Below, piece by piece: positions 35,501 to 45,935 of a DNA stretch of 64,000 bases (its first letter is position 1; each line of letters starts with the position of its first letter). A program made the translations under genes and the position numbers. The DNA comes from Algoriphagus boritolerans DSM 17298 = JCM 18970 (GTDB lineage: Bacteria; Bacteroidota; Bacteroidia; Cytophagales; Cyclobacteriaceae): assembly GCF_900108085.1 (NCBI RefSeq), contig NZ_FNVR01000006.1, forward strand, positions 62,001-126,000, read 5' to 3'. A model generated the notes under the pieces. The model was given only the letters and a program-made list of their open reading frames with translations, searched no databases and was not told the origin of the DNA.

Positions 35501-36505
35501 GTGAAAAACACGTGGATTACCGGACTGGCATTTTTTCGATACCTGACTTTTCAAAAAGTCATGAATTACCTACTGCTCCGAAGTTCATTTCATCTTAGCC
35601 AGGTAATTCAAAAACCCATCATGTGGGGCAAACCTACCGCGCTCAGCATCGAACCTACCACAAGTTGTAATTTACGCTGTCCGGAGTGTCCTTCCGGGTT
35701 GCGCTCGTTTTCAAGATCCACCGGGATGTTGCAGGAAAAACTTTTTGAGCAGGTCATTGATCAGGTTAAAGGCCACCTTTCATGGCTTCATCTGTACTTT
35801 CAGGGCGAACCGTTTTTGAATCCTCGATTTCTGGAAATGGTGCGCTACGCTGATTCAAAGGGGATTTTTACCTCCACCTCCACCAATGCACATTACCTTA
35901 ATGAAAAACAGGTTGCCGGAATTCTGAAAAGTGGATTGAAACAGCTAATTGTATCTATGGATGGAATCACTCAGGAAGTCTATGAGCAATATCGGGTAGG
36001 AGGAAATCTAAGTAAAGTTCAGGAAGGACTGGGGCGGTTGATTTCGAAGCGCAAAAAAGCAGGACAACACTTCCCGAGAATTGTGCTGCAATTTTTGGTA
36101 ACCGGACAAAATGAGCATCAGCTTCCCGCCTTGAAATCTTGGGCTAAAGCTATGGAAGTAGATGAGCTGCAGCTCAAAACCACCCAAATTTATGACTTCG
36201 AAAACGGGTCTGATCTAATCCCAAAAGACTTGGGTTATTCCCGATACCTTCCCTTGGGAAATGGGAAATGGAAGCTGAAAAAGCAACTGGAAAACAAGTG
36301 CTGGCGAATGTGGGAAGGGGCTGTCGTAACTTGGGACGGGAAGGTCGTCCCCTGCTGTTTTGACAAAGACGCCAACCATGTAATGGGTGAGCTAAAAAAT
36401 CAGACTCTAAGCACAATATGGAATGCCATGCCTTATTTTAACTTCAGAAAACAGCTGCTAGCCGACCGAACTCAGATTGAGATTTGCAGGAATTGTACGG
36501 AGTAG
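35501..36505 (+). CDS. Radical SAM / SPASM domain protein
   Basis: 334 residues if started at the GTG at 35501 (KNTWITGLAFFRYLTF), which matches the usual N terminus of this Bacteroidota subfamily; a TTG at 35429 would add 24 residues. The radical SAM cluster motif is CNLRCPEC within SIEPTTSCNLRCPECPSG, followed by FQGEPFLNP and VSMDG. The C-terminal SPASM-type Cys residues (CWRMWEG…VPCCFDKD…CRNC) bind a second cluster. Substrate unknown; such enzymes modify peptides or sugars. It is divergent from gldB and precedes the export genes. Confidence 0.8.
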   Translation: MKNTWITGLAFFRYLTFQKVMNYLLLRSSFHLSQVIQKPIMWGKPTALSIEPTTSCNLRCPECPSGLRSFSRSTGMLQEKLFEQVIDQVKGHLSWLHLYFQGEPFLNPRFLEMVRYADSKGIFTSTSTNAHYLNEKQVAGILKSGLKQLIVSMDGITQEVYEQYRVGGNLSKVQEGLGRLISKRKKAGQHFPRIVLQFLVTGQNEHQLPALKSWAKAMEVDELQLKTTQIYDFENGSDLIPKDLGYSRYLPLGNGKWKLKKQLENKCWRMWEGAVVTWDGKVVPCCFDKDANHVMGELKNQTLSTIWNAMPYFNFRKQLLADRTQIEICRNCTE

Positions 36506-36755
36506 GACAAAAGCACTACAGAGTTATTTTCGGCTATTTTCTTTCAAATAGAATTTTTCCCACTCGTTCAATGTGGTCAACTAGATCCGGATTCTCAATT
36601 TTAAATTTTCAAATATCCAAATTATTGTTCAATTCCTTGATTTAGGATCTGATCGAAAAGGGACTTTTTGGACCTATATTTGGTAGAATTAAGAAATTGA
36701 TGGATTTTTGATAACCGTAATTGCCCGATATCCACACGGAATAGTCTTTTAGCTC

Positions 36756-39344
36756 ATGATTTCAAACATACGAATCTGGTATTTTTTTGCCTTAATCACG
36801 CTGCTGATAGGTTCAATTCCGTCAGCTTTTGCACAGCAAAATACTGACCTGACTACCATCAAAGTCGATGAACTGAGCGATGATCAGGTGGAAGAATTAG
36901 TCAATCGGGCCAATGAGGCAGGACTTTCTGTAGATGATTTTCTACAAATGGCCCAACTCAGAGGGATGCCATCATCTGAGGTGGAAAAATTGCGAAACCG
37001 AATCGGTGACCTTGATCTGGGCAGCTCCAAAACCCGGAGCACAAATGTCTCCCGCAGAGAACCCCGACAGCAAATGGACCTCAATGAGATCACACAGGGA
37101 ATCTACCAACCGCAAGCGGAAATTCAAGAACCGACATCAAGCGAAGAAATCTTCGGAACATCCCTTTTTTATCAAAAAAACCGTCGGCTAAGTTTCGAAC
37201 CAAGCCTAAATCAAGCTACACCCCAAAGCTACATCTTGGGTCCGGGAGACGTAGTATTTGTGGATATCTACGGTCAATCCGAACAATACTACGAGGCCAC
37301 GGTAAATCCTGACGGATTCGTGATTTTGGACAATATCGGACCCATTTCGGTATCCGGAAAGACCATCACCGAAGCGACAGGAATCATCAAAAGCAGAGTT
37401 TCCAGATATTACCCGGGACTCTCAGGGACCAATCCAACAACCTTCCTTCAGGTAACTTTGGGAAATGTCCGAACGATCAAGGTCCACATTTTAGGTGAAG
37501 TTCGACTGCCTGGCACATTTACGCTCAGTGCATTTTCTACAGTTTTCAATGCACTCTATTCTGCCGGTGGCCCAAATGAAAACGGTACCATGCGAGCAAT
37601 CAAAGTGATCCGTAACAACCTTCCAATCGCTGAAATCGATGTCTATGATCTGCTGATCAATGGAACAGCTGATTTGGATTTGCAGCTTCAGGATCAGGAT
37701 GTGATTTTGGTTTCTCCTTTCCTCTCCAGAATCAAAATCAAGGGCGAAGTAAAACGTCCGATGACCTTTGAAATCAGTCCGGAAGACACATTTGAGGATC
37801 TGTTAAGCTATTCCGGAGGGTTCACGGATTTGGCATTTAAAGATCGCGTGGCTATCTCGAGAATTACGGGAAATCAACGCTCCGTATCTGATGTCTATCA
37901 AAATCAATTCAATCTTTTTATCCTAAAAGGAGGAGATGAAATCACGGTGAGCAGAATTCTGGATCGTTTTAGCAATCGGGTTCAGATCAGAGGAGCCGTC
38001 TATCGGGAGGGTACATTTGCGCTTTCCGAAGGATTGACCTTGTCTCAATTGGTAAAAAATGCAGAAGGACTCAGGGGCGATGCCTACCTGGAGCGTGCCA
38101 GCATACTCCGAACCAAATCTGATCTCAGCACAGAAATGATTGAGGTCAACTTAAGGAATGTTTTGGCAGGTTCTGCGCCTGACGTGGTATTGCAGCGCGA
38201 GGACGTGATCCGGATTTCCAGCATTTATGATGTCCAAAATGAACGCTATGTGCAGATTTTGGGAGAAGTAAAGAGACCCGGGACTTATCCCTACTCTGAA
38301 TCCATGAAGATCGAGGAACTGATTATTTTGGCAGGAGGACTTCAGGAATCCGCCAATGCGCAGGACATCGAAATCGCCAGGAGACTGGAAGATTCTGATC
38401 TTGGAACACTGGCCGACATCATTCCGGCACGTGTCAATCCGGATCTTTCCATCACCTCGGATTCACCAAGCTTGCTCCCTTTTGATCAAGTAATCATCCG
38501 AAAGCGAGCCAATTTTACGATGCAACGTCTGGTGGCAGTAGAAGGTCAGGTGAATTCCCCAGGGATTTTTGCAATCGAAAATAGCCTGGAGCGAATTTCC
38601 GATTTGGTGAAACGGGCCGGCGGACTCAATCAGTTTGCTTACTCAAAAGGGGCAACCTTGATCCGTCGGACGGAATTTTTCAACACCGAATCGGAGCAGA
38701 TCCGCCGGCAACGAAATCTGGAGGCTTTGAGAATGAAGTTGATCGAGGATCCAAACAATTCTGAGGCACAGGAAGAAATGCTTCAACGTTTGTTTAAAGA
38801 TCTGCCCACTGAAAATGCAAATCCCATCGACACAGCACTTGCAAGCGCGAAAAAAGAATCCTTGGATCAGATCGCAGCCGGGACCCCTGGCTTTGCAGTG
38901 AAGCTCAAGGAAACGGAAGCAGTCGCTATCGATTTGCAAAAAATCATCGGAAATCCAGGATCAGAAGATGATCTGATCCTCGAAGAAGGGGATATTCTAT
39001 CGGTACCTAAACTCCTTCAAACCGTGCGAATGCGGGGAGACGTGGTCTACCCGACTACACTCCGTCACGAAACTGGACGCGGTCTCAAACACTACATCAA
39101 TGGTGCCGGTGGATTTGAACGCCGAGCCAACAAAAAACAAACCTACGTGGTCTATGCCAATGGTGCCGTGAAGCGGACCAAGGGCTTTTTCGGGATCCGA
39201 AATTTCCCTCCAATAGAACCCGGAGCTGAGGTAATTGTGCCAACCAAAGGACCTAGAGTACCTTTACGTCTCGGAGACGTAGTAGGTGTGACCACAGGTT
39301 TAGCGACTCTTGCCCTCGTTTTATCTCAAATCAACTGGAAATGA
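36756..39344 (+). CDS. Polysaccharide export outer-membrane protein with multiple SLBB domains (Wza-like)
   Basis: 862 residues. Signal peptide (about 1-26, ending AFAQ). After a polar N-terminal part comes the Poly_export domain (about 155-235: YILGPGDVVFVDIYGQ…VNPDGFVILDNIGP). It is followed by about six SLBB repeats, recognisable as V-x-I-x-G-E-V-x-x-P-G-x-F/Y starts (for example VHILGEVRLPGTF, IKGEVKRPMTF, VQILGEVKRPGTY, VAVEGQVNSPGIF). A C-terminal hydrophobic helix near 845 may be the membrane segment. It forms the outer-membrane/periplasmic exit channel for the exopolysaccharide. Overlaps the next gene by 4 bp. Confidence 0.92.
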   Translation: MISNIRIWYFFALITLLIGSIPSAFAQQNTDLTTIKVDELSDDQVEELVNRANEAGLSVDDFLQMAQLRGMPSSEVEKLRNRIGDLDLGSSKTRSTNVSRREPRQQMDLNEITQGIYQPQAEIQEPTSSEEIFGTSLFYQKNRRLSFEPSLNQATPQSYILGPGDVVFVDIYGQSEQYYEATVNPDGFVILDNIGPISVSGKTITEATGIIKSRVSRYYPGLSGTNPTTFLQVTLGNVRTIKVHILGEVRLPGTFTLSAFSTVFNALYSAGGPNENGTMRAIKVIRNNLPIAEIDVYDLLINGTADLDLQLQDQDVILVSPFLSRIKIKGEVKRPMTFEISPEDTFEDLLSYSGGFTDLAFKDRVAISRITGNQRSVSDVYQNQFNLFILKGGDEITVSRILDRFSNRVQIRGAVYREGTFALSEGLTLSQLVKNAEGLRGDAYLERASILRTKSDLSTEMIEVNLRNVLAGSAPDVVLQREDVIRISSIYDVQNERYVQILGEVKRPGTYPYSESMKIEELIILAGGLQESANAQDIEIARRLEDSDLGTLADIIPARVNPDLSITSDSPSLLPFDQVIIRKRANFTMQRLVAVEGQVNSPGIFAIENSLERISDLVKRAGGLNQFAYSKGATLIRRTEFFNTESEQIRRQRNLEALRMKLIEDPNNSEAQEEMLQRLFKDLPTENANPIDTALASAKKESLDQIAAGTPGFAVKLKETEAVAIDLQKIIGNPGSEDDLILEEGDILSVPKLLQTVRMRGDVVYPTTLRHETGRGLKHYINGAGGFERRANKKQTYVVYANGAVKRTKGFFGIRNFPPIEPGAEVIVPTKGPRVPLRLGDVVGVTTGLATLALVLSQINWK

Positions 39345-40408
39345 CAGGTTCGAAGCATTTTTCTGAAAACCAGTTTACGCTAAAGGAGGTTTTTCAAAAT
39401 CTCGGAGAGTGGTTTGCATATTTTCTTTCCCGATGGAAAATTCTCCTACTTGCCGGGGTCATTGGCATTGGTTTGGGAGCACTGGTTTCCAAATTCAAAA
39501 AGCCTGTTTTCCATGCCGAAACGTCCTTTGTGTTGGAAGAAGGCGACAGTGGCGGAATCGGCCAAATGTCCGGATTGGCTTCCCTTGTTGGGGTCAACCT
39601 AGGATCGCTGGGAAGTACAAGCGGCCTTTTCCAAGGGGACAATATCATGGAACTGTACCGCTCCGACCGGATGCTGGGTGAAACCTTGTTGAGTGAATTC
39701 AGCGAAAATCAGCTCTTGATCGACCGATTTGTGGAGTTTCAGGAACTGGACAGGAAGTGGGCTTCAAAAGTAGATTTTGAATCCCTTGACTTTTCCATTC
39801 CCAGAGAAAATTTCTCGGTAACTCAGGATTCTGTGGTAAAAGAAGTGGCCAAGCTCATCCGTGAAAATCAATTGGCTGTCGCGAAACCGGATCGCAAACT
39901 CAGCATCATCCAAGTCAGCATTTCTTCCAAAGACGAACAGTTTGCCAAAGTTTTCAATGAGAAACTGGTGGAAAAGGTGAATTCCTTCTACCTCGAAACC
40001 AAGACCAAAAAAACGGGGGAAAATCTTTCTATTCTCCAAACTCAGGCCGATAGTGTTCGGACCATTTTGGATCAAAGTATCGGCGCCTATGCCAGCGCTA
40101 CCGATCGGGTTCCAAATGCTAATCCGCTGCTAAGTTCAGCCACTGTTGAAAGCAGGAAAAGACAAATTGACGTCCAGGCAACCAGTGCGGTGTATCAAGA
40201 GATCGTCAAAAATTTGGAGATCGCCAAAGTGAATCATCGCAACAATTCTCCGCTGATTCAGATCATTGACTCGCCGAGACTCCCACTGAAGCGATCAGAA
40301 ATACGATTGGTCAAAGGAATGGTTCTCGGGGCGGTGATCACCGGGTTATTGGTGGTTTTTGGACTTTATTTTCGCAGGCTGTATCAAAAGCATGTGCAGG
40401 AAAGCTAA
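39341..40408 (+). CDS. Wzz-type chain-length determinant / polysaccharide co-polymerase
   Basis: 355 residues with the Wzz topology: a first membrane helix near 36-54 (ILLLAGVIGIGLGALVSKF), a long periplasmic mostly helical part, and a second helix near 325-346 (GMVLGAVITGLLVVFGLYF) with the RLPLKRSEIR segment before it. No BY-kinase domain is fused, and none is encoded nearby. It sets polymer length and contacts the SLBB export protein encoded immediately upstream (ATGA overlap). Confidence 0.88.
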   Translation: MTGSKHFSENQFTLKEVFQNLGEWFAYFLSRWKILLLAGVIGIGLGALVSKFKKPVFHAETSFVLEEGDSGGIGQMSGLASLVGVNLGSLGSTSGLFQGDNIMELYRSDRMLGETLLSEFSENQLLIDRFVEFQELDRKWASKVDFESLDFSIPRENFSVTQDSVVKEVAKLIRENQLAVAKPDRKLSIIQVSISSKDEQFAKVFNEKLVEKVNSFYLETKTKKTGENLSILQTQADSVRTILDQSIGAYASATDRVPNANPLLSSATVESRKRQIDVQATSAVYQEIVKNLEIAKVNHRNNSPLIQIIDSPRLPLKRSEIRLVKGMVLGAVITGLLVVFGLYFRRLYQKHVQES

Positions 40409-40421
40409 ACCCTAAGCTGTC

Positions 40422-41714
40422 GTGTTTGAAAAACTAAACCTGCTCATTCCATTCGGAAATTACATCCGAAACAAATCCTTTCAGAATTTCATTTTTTTGG
40501 CGTTAATCCAATCCTCCAATGTGCTGATATCGATCATCTCCATGCCGCTTTTGATTCAGAGTATCGGTGTGGATCAATTTGGCTTGGTCAATCTGGCTTT
40601 ATCGGTCATTATTCTTCTCAATATTCTCGTCGGCTTTGGCTATAATTTGAGTGCTCCCAGAGAGGTGGCCATCTTGCAGGGAGACAAAGAGGCTCTTTCT
40701 CATGTGGTTTCCAATGTCTTTTCGGGAAAAATTCTACTCGCTTCTTTGGCTACTTTGCTGATTTTAGTGAGTGTTTTTGGATTCAATCTATTTGAAGAAT
40801 ACCAGATGATTCTGGTTTTTTCGGTGCTTTTGCTTTTCTCCGAGGCTACGTTACCGCTCTGGTTTTTTCAGGGCTTGGAAAAAATGAAGCTGGTCTCCAT
40901 CGCCAATATCTTTTCCAAGTTGCTTTTTCTGATGGGCATTGTCCTGTTTATCCATTCGCCAGAAGAGAGCAAATGGGTGAATTTTCTGATGGGTTTCTTT
41001 GGTTTGGGAATCAATCTTTTGCTTTTGGGGTATATCCATTCTTTTCTTGGAATAGCGTTCTACCAGCCTGAGTTTTCGGCGATTTGGAAAAGTCTGAAAG
41101 ACAATTCATTACTTTTCTTCAGCAATCTGGCGAGCCATATCTCCATCAGTGGAGGATTGATCGTGTTGAGTTTCTTTGCCAATGCGGAGACCCTTGGGAT
41201 GTACAGTCTGGCAGAGCGAGTGATTATGGTTTTGAGACTATTTCCACCTTTTATTTTTCAGGCAATTATTCCAAATGCCAGCAGACTTTACACCGAGGAT
41301 TTACCTGCATTCTTCAAATTCATGAAAAGGGTGTATAAGAAAGTACTGGTTGTTGGGTTCTTCATTTCAGCATGCGTTCATTTTGCCGCTCCTTTTATAG
41401 TTCAGGTTCTCTCAAGGACTGCACTGGAAGAGTCTGTTTTGTATTTGAAAATTCTGGCAATTGTGCCGTTTTTAGCTTGTCTGAATGTCGCAAACGTAAC
41501 TATGATGATGGCCGCAGATTTGAGACAATTATTGTTTAAAGCAAGTTGGTTGATGTGCGCGTTTATGGTCATTTTGGCTCCGGTATTAACGGGGCATTTT
41601 GGGCCAATCGGATTATGCTTTGCCATCATTTCCACCGAAATAGTCGTATTCTTAATTTGTCTGGTGCTGCTGTATCGACATAACAGGACCCTGTTTTATG
41701 GCTTTTATTCCTGA
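40422..41714 (+). CDS. Oligosaccharide flippase (Wzx / MOP family)
   Basis: 430 residues starting at a GTG; no suitable ATG is close by. About 12 membrane helices spread over the whole length, with FLALIQSSNVLISIISMPLL and GVDQFGLVNLALS near the start as in polysaccharide-synthesis MATE-like flippases. It flips the lipid-linked repeat unit across the inner membrane. Its last 17 bp overlap the next glycosyltransferase gene. Confidence 0.87.
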   Translation: MFEKLNLLIPFGNYIRNKSFQNFIFLALIQSSNVLISIISMPLLIQSIGVDQFGLVNLALSVIILLNILVGFGYNLSAPREVAILQGDKEALSHVVSNVFSGKILLASLATLLILVSVFGFNLFEEYQMILVFSVLLLFSEATLPLWFFQGLEKMKLVSIANIFSKLLFLMGIVLFIHSPEESKWVNFLMGFFGLGINLLLLGYIHSFLGIAFYQPEFSAIWKSLKDNSLLFFSNLASHISISGGLIVLSFFANAETLGMYSLAERVIMVLRLFPPFIFQAIIPNASRLYTEDLPAFFKFMKRVYKKVLVVGFFISACVHFAAPFIVQVLSRTALEESVLYLKILAIVPFLACLNVANVTMMMAADLRQLLFKASWLMCAFMVILAPVLTGHFGPIGLCFAIISTEIVVFLICLVLLYRHNRTLFYGFYS

Positions 41715-42621
41715 TCCATCCGTCGCGATTATTTTGGTCAATTGGAACGGGCTTGACTTTACCCAGGAATGTTTGAACTCGCTTCGCAATGTGGATTTCC
41801 CTGATTTCAAGATAATTTTAGTAGATAATGCTTCTCAAAATCAGGAAGGCAAACGTCTAAAAAAGTCATTTCCGGAGATCGAATTGATAGAGAATACCGA
41901 GAATCTGGGGTTTTCTGGAGGAAATAACGTAGGAATCAGATATGCGCTTGAACAGGGCGTTTCACACATCATGCTTCTCAATAATGATACAGTAGTTGCA
42001 CCTGATTTCTTGGGGGAAATGATGCGAAAATTCCATCAAGATCCAAATTTAGGAGTAGTTCAACCACTAATTCTTTTCCTAAATGATCCAAAAAAAATCT
42101 GGAGTGCAGGCGGCAAATGGGTTCCGTCGATAGGAAGAGCTATTACCCTCGGAGATCACGAACCAGTGGCCGATTATCGATGTAAAAAAACGGACCTGGA
42201 CTGGGCAACGGGCTGTTGTATGTTGATTTCCCGGGAGGCAATTTTGAAAACAGGACTGCTCAATGAGCAGTATTTCGCTTATTTTGAAGATGTGGAATGG
42301 TCTCTAAGATTCAGAAAGGCGGGTTTTGAGATTGCATTGGCAGAAAAGGCGCTGATCTATCATGAAGCGAGTGGCTCTTCCAAAAAGACACATTCAGAGG
42401 GCACCTTAAGTCCCAGAGTGTTCTATTACAATGTGAGAAACCAATTTTTGCTGCTCCGGAGCCAAGGAATCCCTGTTGGAATGGTTTATCATTTCTTCCG
42501 GTTTTTAGGTTGGGCAGGATATTTCCTGATTCGGGGAAGGTTCAAAAAAATGAAATCTGTCTTTAAGGGAATGCGTGATGGGTTAAGTGCAGAATTAAAA
42601 ACCGCAACGAGATGGCCCTGA
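41698..42621 (+). CDS. GT2-family glycosyltransferase
   Basis: 307 residues. GT-A fold: AIILVNWNGLDFTQECLNS at the start, the ENLGFSGGNNVGI motif, the metal/donor motif LLNNDT and the acceptor-region CCMLISREA and YFAYFEDVEWSLRFRKAG. The family resembles rhamnosyltransferases; sugar specificity is not predictable. It sits between flippase and polymerase with overlaps of 17 and 10 bp, so it belongs to the repeat-unit assembly operon. Confidence 0.9.
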   Translation: MAFIPDPSVAIILVNWNGLDFTQECLNSLRNVDFPDFKIILVDNASQNQEGKRLKKSFPEIELIENTENLGFSGGNNVGIRYALEQGVSHIMLLNNDTVVAPDFLGEMMRKFHQDPNLGVVQPLILFLNDPKKIWSAGGKWVPSIGRAITLGDHEPVADYRCKKTDLDWATGCCMLISREAILKTGLLNEQYFAYFEDVEWSLRFRKAGFEIALAEKALIYHEASGSSKKTHSEGTLSPRVFYYNVRNQFLLLRSQGIPVGMVYHFFRFLGWAGYFLIRGRFKKMKSVFKGMRDGLSAELKTATRWP

Positions 42622-44003
42622 TATTTTTCCTAGTGATCGCATTGGGCGTAGGCGCTGGTTTTCTTTGGACGCTTCAGGAGATGATTTTCAAAGGAAAATG
42701 GAGTTATTTTATCTTTTTCCTGTCGGCTTTCCTCCCATTTTACATCACTTCGCTTAGTGTCATTTTTCTTGCAACCCGCTCTCCGGAAATCCTGGGGATT
42801 TTCCAGATACTTAAAGAAGTGGTGGTGCTTGTAGCGGTACTTATTTTCATTTTTTTTCAAAAGCGAATCTTCGAATATCCATTTAGGCTTCAGTCTACAG
42901 ATTGGATGATGCTAGGGTTTCTTTGCCTTGGATTTTTGTATCTGCTTCTTCCTTTAGGGCAAGCTTCTTTTCTCAATAAAGCATTGTATTATAAAAGTAT
43001 GTTGATCCCTGGTTTCGTCTATTTTTTGGGCAGAAATACCCGGTTTGACGAAGTCGAAATTGGCTGGATTTTCAAGATCATCTTTGCTGTGGCGATTGGT
43101 GCTTTTGCGGTTAATCTGGTCGAAAATTATCTCCTGCAAGCCCATCTTCAGCAGTATACAGGATATGCCTTGTACAACCAAGTCATAAATGACATTGATC
43201 CAACTGGTAATTTCGATCTTACTTGGACTTTTGAAACAACAAATTCAAATAAAAGACTGGCCAGTTTCTTTTCAGATCCACTGGAGCTGGCAAGTTCGGT
43301 GCTGATGGGATTTGCGGCCGGATTGATTTATTTTTTGACTTCAAAAAAAGAATACAGCTGGCCCTATTTGTTGATCATGGCTTTTTCCCTGGGGAGTTTG
43401 GTTTTTTCAGCTTCCAGAGCTGCTTTTGGCGCCTTTTTCATCATGATCTTCTTTGTGGCGCTGGTGTTCAAGCTTTACAAACTGATCGGTGCTGGTTTTC
43501 TGGTGCTGGTTGGATTTGGGATTTATGTGTTCGCATTTGCTTCTGAGGATTTTTACTTTTTCGTGATTGATACGCTGACATTTGAAAACACATCCAGTAT
43601 TGGCCACGTGGTCGAATGGCTTTTGGCGCTCGATTCAATGGTGGCCAATCCTTTGGGAATCGGTCTGGCAATGAGCGGAAATTTTGGAAGTGTGGACGAA
43701 GAACTTCGTGTGGGGGGGGAAAATCAATTTCTGATTTATGGCGTACAACTGGGCTGGATTGGGATGATCCTATACATTTTGACATTAGCTACAGGAATCA
43801 GAAATTCAATTCAAGTCTTCTATTCAACCGAAAATACCTCCATCGCACGAGTGGCTTTTACAGGAGCTGTAGTGAAAGTGGGCCTCCTGTTACCTCTTTT
43901 CACCGCTAATGTGGAAATCTATACCTATGTTTCATGGATTACTTGGTGGATGATTGGATTTAGCATTAATGAATATTCAAGGCTTAAAAAAAATAACTTA
44001 TGA
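42612..44003 (+). CDS. Wzy-like polymerase / O-antigen ligase family membrane protein
   Basis: 463 residues with roughly 12 membrane helices and a larger extracytoplasmic loop before the last helices (FENTSSIGHVVEWLLALDSM…GIGLAMSG…GENQFLIYGVQLGWIG). This loop pattern matches the Wzy_C/O-antigen ligase family, in which an His/Arg-rich loop is catalytic. It would polymerise repeat units on the periplasmic side. Position after the flippase supports this. Overlaps the next methyltransferase gene by 4 bp. Confidence 0.82.
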   Translation: MALIFFLVIALGVGAGFLWTLQEMIFKGKWSYFIFFLSAFLPFYITSLSVIFLATRSPEILGIFQILKEVVVLVAVLIFIFFQKRIFEYPFRLQSTDWMMLGFLCLGFLYLLLPLGQASFLNKALYYKSMLIPGFVYFLGRNTRFDEVEIGWIFKIIFAVAIGAFAVNLVENYLLQAHLQQYTGYALYNQVINDIDPTGNFDLTWTFETTNSNKRLASFFSDPLELASSVLMGFAAGLIYFLTSKKEYSWPYLLIMAFSLGSLVFSASRAAFGAFFIMIFFVALVFKLYKLIGAGFLVLVGFGIYVFAFASEDFYFFVIDTLTFENTSSIGHVVEWLLALDSMVANPLGIGLAMSGNFGSVDEELRVGGENQFLIYGVQLGWIGMILYILTLATGIRNSIQVFYSTENTSIARVAFTGAVVKVGLLLPLFTANVEIYTYVSWITWWMIGFSINEYSRLKKNNL

Positions 44004-44881
44004 TTTTACACACCTATTGTCCTCTTTGCAAATCAAAAGATTTGTCAGGGTTTGCTCTTGACACAAAAAGAAAAGGTCCCCATATCTCCGGAGTAAAATG
44101 TGAAAGTTGTGAAGTGGTATTTGCAAATCCTATGGCAGATCAGAATGAATTAGCAATTCATTATAGTCAGTACTACGAAAAAGATCATTACGAAAGTATT
44201 GGATATAAAAATTTGATTCTTGAACATTTTGAGCGAATAGACACTCTCAATAAGGGTGAGATAATTAAAGAAGCTAGATTCCTAAAAAAACTCGAGGGTG
44301 GAATGAAATTTTTGGATGTGGGTTGTGGATTAGGTCTTGGTCTTGCCTATGCCCATCAATTAGGCTGTGAATTGTATGCCACAGAATATGATTCTGGTGC
44401 CCTGGATTTTGTTCAGAAGCATTTTCCGGTAAAAACTTTTCAAGGAGATATTCAGGGGGCAGAGTATCCAGACAACTTCTTTGACTTTATTCATATTTCC
44501 CATGTGATTGAGCATGTCTTGGACCCAAGGGCATATATACAGGAGATGAAGCGGGTCTTGAAACCGGGAGGAATTGTGGCGATTGGCACTCCTGATATTT
44601 CAAGCTGGCTTTACACCATTCATCGCTGGGTTAATTTCCTTCGTTTTAGAATCCCTGATGTAATCGATGGATTAGAACATACGTTTATTTTCCCTAAAGT
44701 CCGCTTAAAAAGTTTATGTGAGGAGGAAGGTTTAGATGTCATAGATCATTACACCCATAATTATGGAGAAAAAATCAGTAGACTTTTAGCTTATCAAATG
44801 CCAATCCACAAAAAATTTAATCGATTGATTCAGAATGCTTTTCATGTTAATCAATGGATTATTTGTCAAAAAATGCATTGA
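44000..44881 (+). CDS. Class I SAM-dependent methyltransferase with N-terminal zinc ribbon
   Basis: 293 residues. The N-terminal CPLCKS…CESCEV forms a four-Cys zinc ribbon, and the SAM-binding motif is FLDVGCGLGLGLAYA, with later HISHVIEHVLDP and LKPGGIVAIGTPD as in Methyltransf_23 (UbiE/Coq5-like) proteins. Proteins with this layout in glycan loci methylate sugars or nucleotide-linked sugars. It is the last gene in an unbroken run of overlaps from the export protein; a ~90-bp gap follows. Confidence 0.87.
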   Translation: MILHTYCPLCKSKDLSGFALDTKRKGPHISGVKCESCEVVFANPMADQNELAIHYSQYYEKDHYESIGYKNLILEHFERIDTLNKGEIIKEARFLKKLEGGMKFLDVGCGLGLGLAYAHQLGCELYATEYDSGALDFVQKHFPVKTFQGDIQGAEYPDNFFDFIHISHVIEHVLDPRAYIQEMKRVLKPGGIVAIGTPDISSWLYTIHRWVNFLRFRIPDVIDGLEHTFIFPKVRLKSLCEEEGLDVIDHYTHNYGEKISRLLAYQMPIHKKFNRLIQNAFHVNQWIICQKMH

Positions 44882-44971
44882 TCTACAAATTAGACAACTA
44901 CCCAAAAATCTGATTTTGGTTCAATTTTTTAGTCTATCTACAAGACCAAAAGCCTATTTTTACATCTACAG

Positions 44972-45781
44972 ATGAATAGAATAAAAACCATCGAATCGGA
45001 GATTTTTGAGCTGAATCAACCCAATGAAGTGGAATACTTCCGCTTTCACAAAAGGCGATACGAGCGGTTTGAGTCATTTTTAAGTTTAAATTTCCCTGTC
45101 GATTCTCGATATGAAAAACTAAAAGCCTTGGATATTGGAAGTCATTATCTTCATTCTTCTACGATTATGTCCGAAATGGATTTTGAAGTAGACGGCATGG
45201 ACGTCTCGGTTTTTTGGGACATGGATTTTGTAAAAAATAGAGGCTCCAAATTTGGGATAACTCCGATCGTCGAGAATGACCTGGCCAAAATGCCGGAGTT
45301 CCAGAGCGTCCATGACACCTACGATCTGATCGTGTTTACCGAGATCTTCGAGCACATTACGTTCAATCCCATTCAGCTTTGGAAAACGATCTATCAAATC
45401 CTTAAACCCGGAGGAAAAATCTACATCTCTACACCTAATTCGCTTGCTTTGGCCAGTTGGGTCAGGAATTTCAAACACCTCATCACCCTGCAATCGGTGG
45501 GAATCACGGTGGACGATATCATTTCCAAAGTCACCTATGGCCATCATTGGAAAGAATACTCCGCTCAGGAGATCAAAACCTACTTCGCAACCTTATCCGA
45601 TGACTTTCAGATCACCATTAACCCATACCACTACAAAGAACATAAGTTAAAGCCCCCCCATCTGGCATTCAAAGTGCTGTCAAGACTTGGAAACCTGACC
45701 CAAAAATTTGCTGAGGAGCTGGAGGTAATTGTAGAATTAAAGGAGAAAAAATTCTGGAAAAAGGAATTGTCGGAGTATTGA
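44972..45781 (+). CDS. Class I SAM-dependent methyltransferase
   Basis: 269 residues. LKALDIGSHYLHSSTIMSEM is the SAM-binding region, in a less glycine-rich form than usual, followed by YDLIVFTEIFEHITFNP and LKPGGKIYISTPNS. No zinc ribbon. Probably decorates the polysaccharide, by location. It is preceded by a 90-bp gap and followed by a 150-bp AT-rich gap and a toxin-antitoxin pair, so it may be expressed separately from the upstream operon. Confidence 0.82.
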   Translation: MNRIKTIESEIFELNQPNEVEYFRFHKRRYERFESFLSLNFPVDSRYEKLKALDIGSHYLHSSTIMSEMDFEVDGMDVSVFWDMDFVKNRGSKFGITPIVENDLAKMPEFQSVHDTYDLIVFTEIFEHITFNPIQLWKTIYQILKPGGKIYISTPNSLALASWVRNFKHLITLQSVGITVDDIISKVTYGHHWKEYSAQEIKTYFATLSDDFQITINPYHYKEHKLKPPHLAFKVLSRLGNLTQKFAEELEVIVELKEKKFWKKELSEY

Positions 45782-45935
45782 GGAAGCGCTAAAATCAATT
45801 TAAAACTCAAAAGACAGTCGCTTCGTGAGTAATAAAAGTGTGGTTTATTACTCATGAAGGCTTTATAACCTGAATTGAAAGGAACTCAAATCTGATTTAG
45901 ATCAAAAAACCTTAACTTATGGTCATTAAACTACG

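Noticed and set aside
10180-36640. AT-rich motif of type CAATTTTCAAATCTTCCAAT near 10205, 30685 and 36598
   Set aside because: Copies are loosely similar and fit the AT-rich composition of gaps; too little to call a repeat family from this window.
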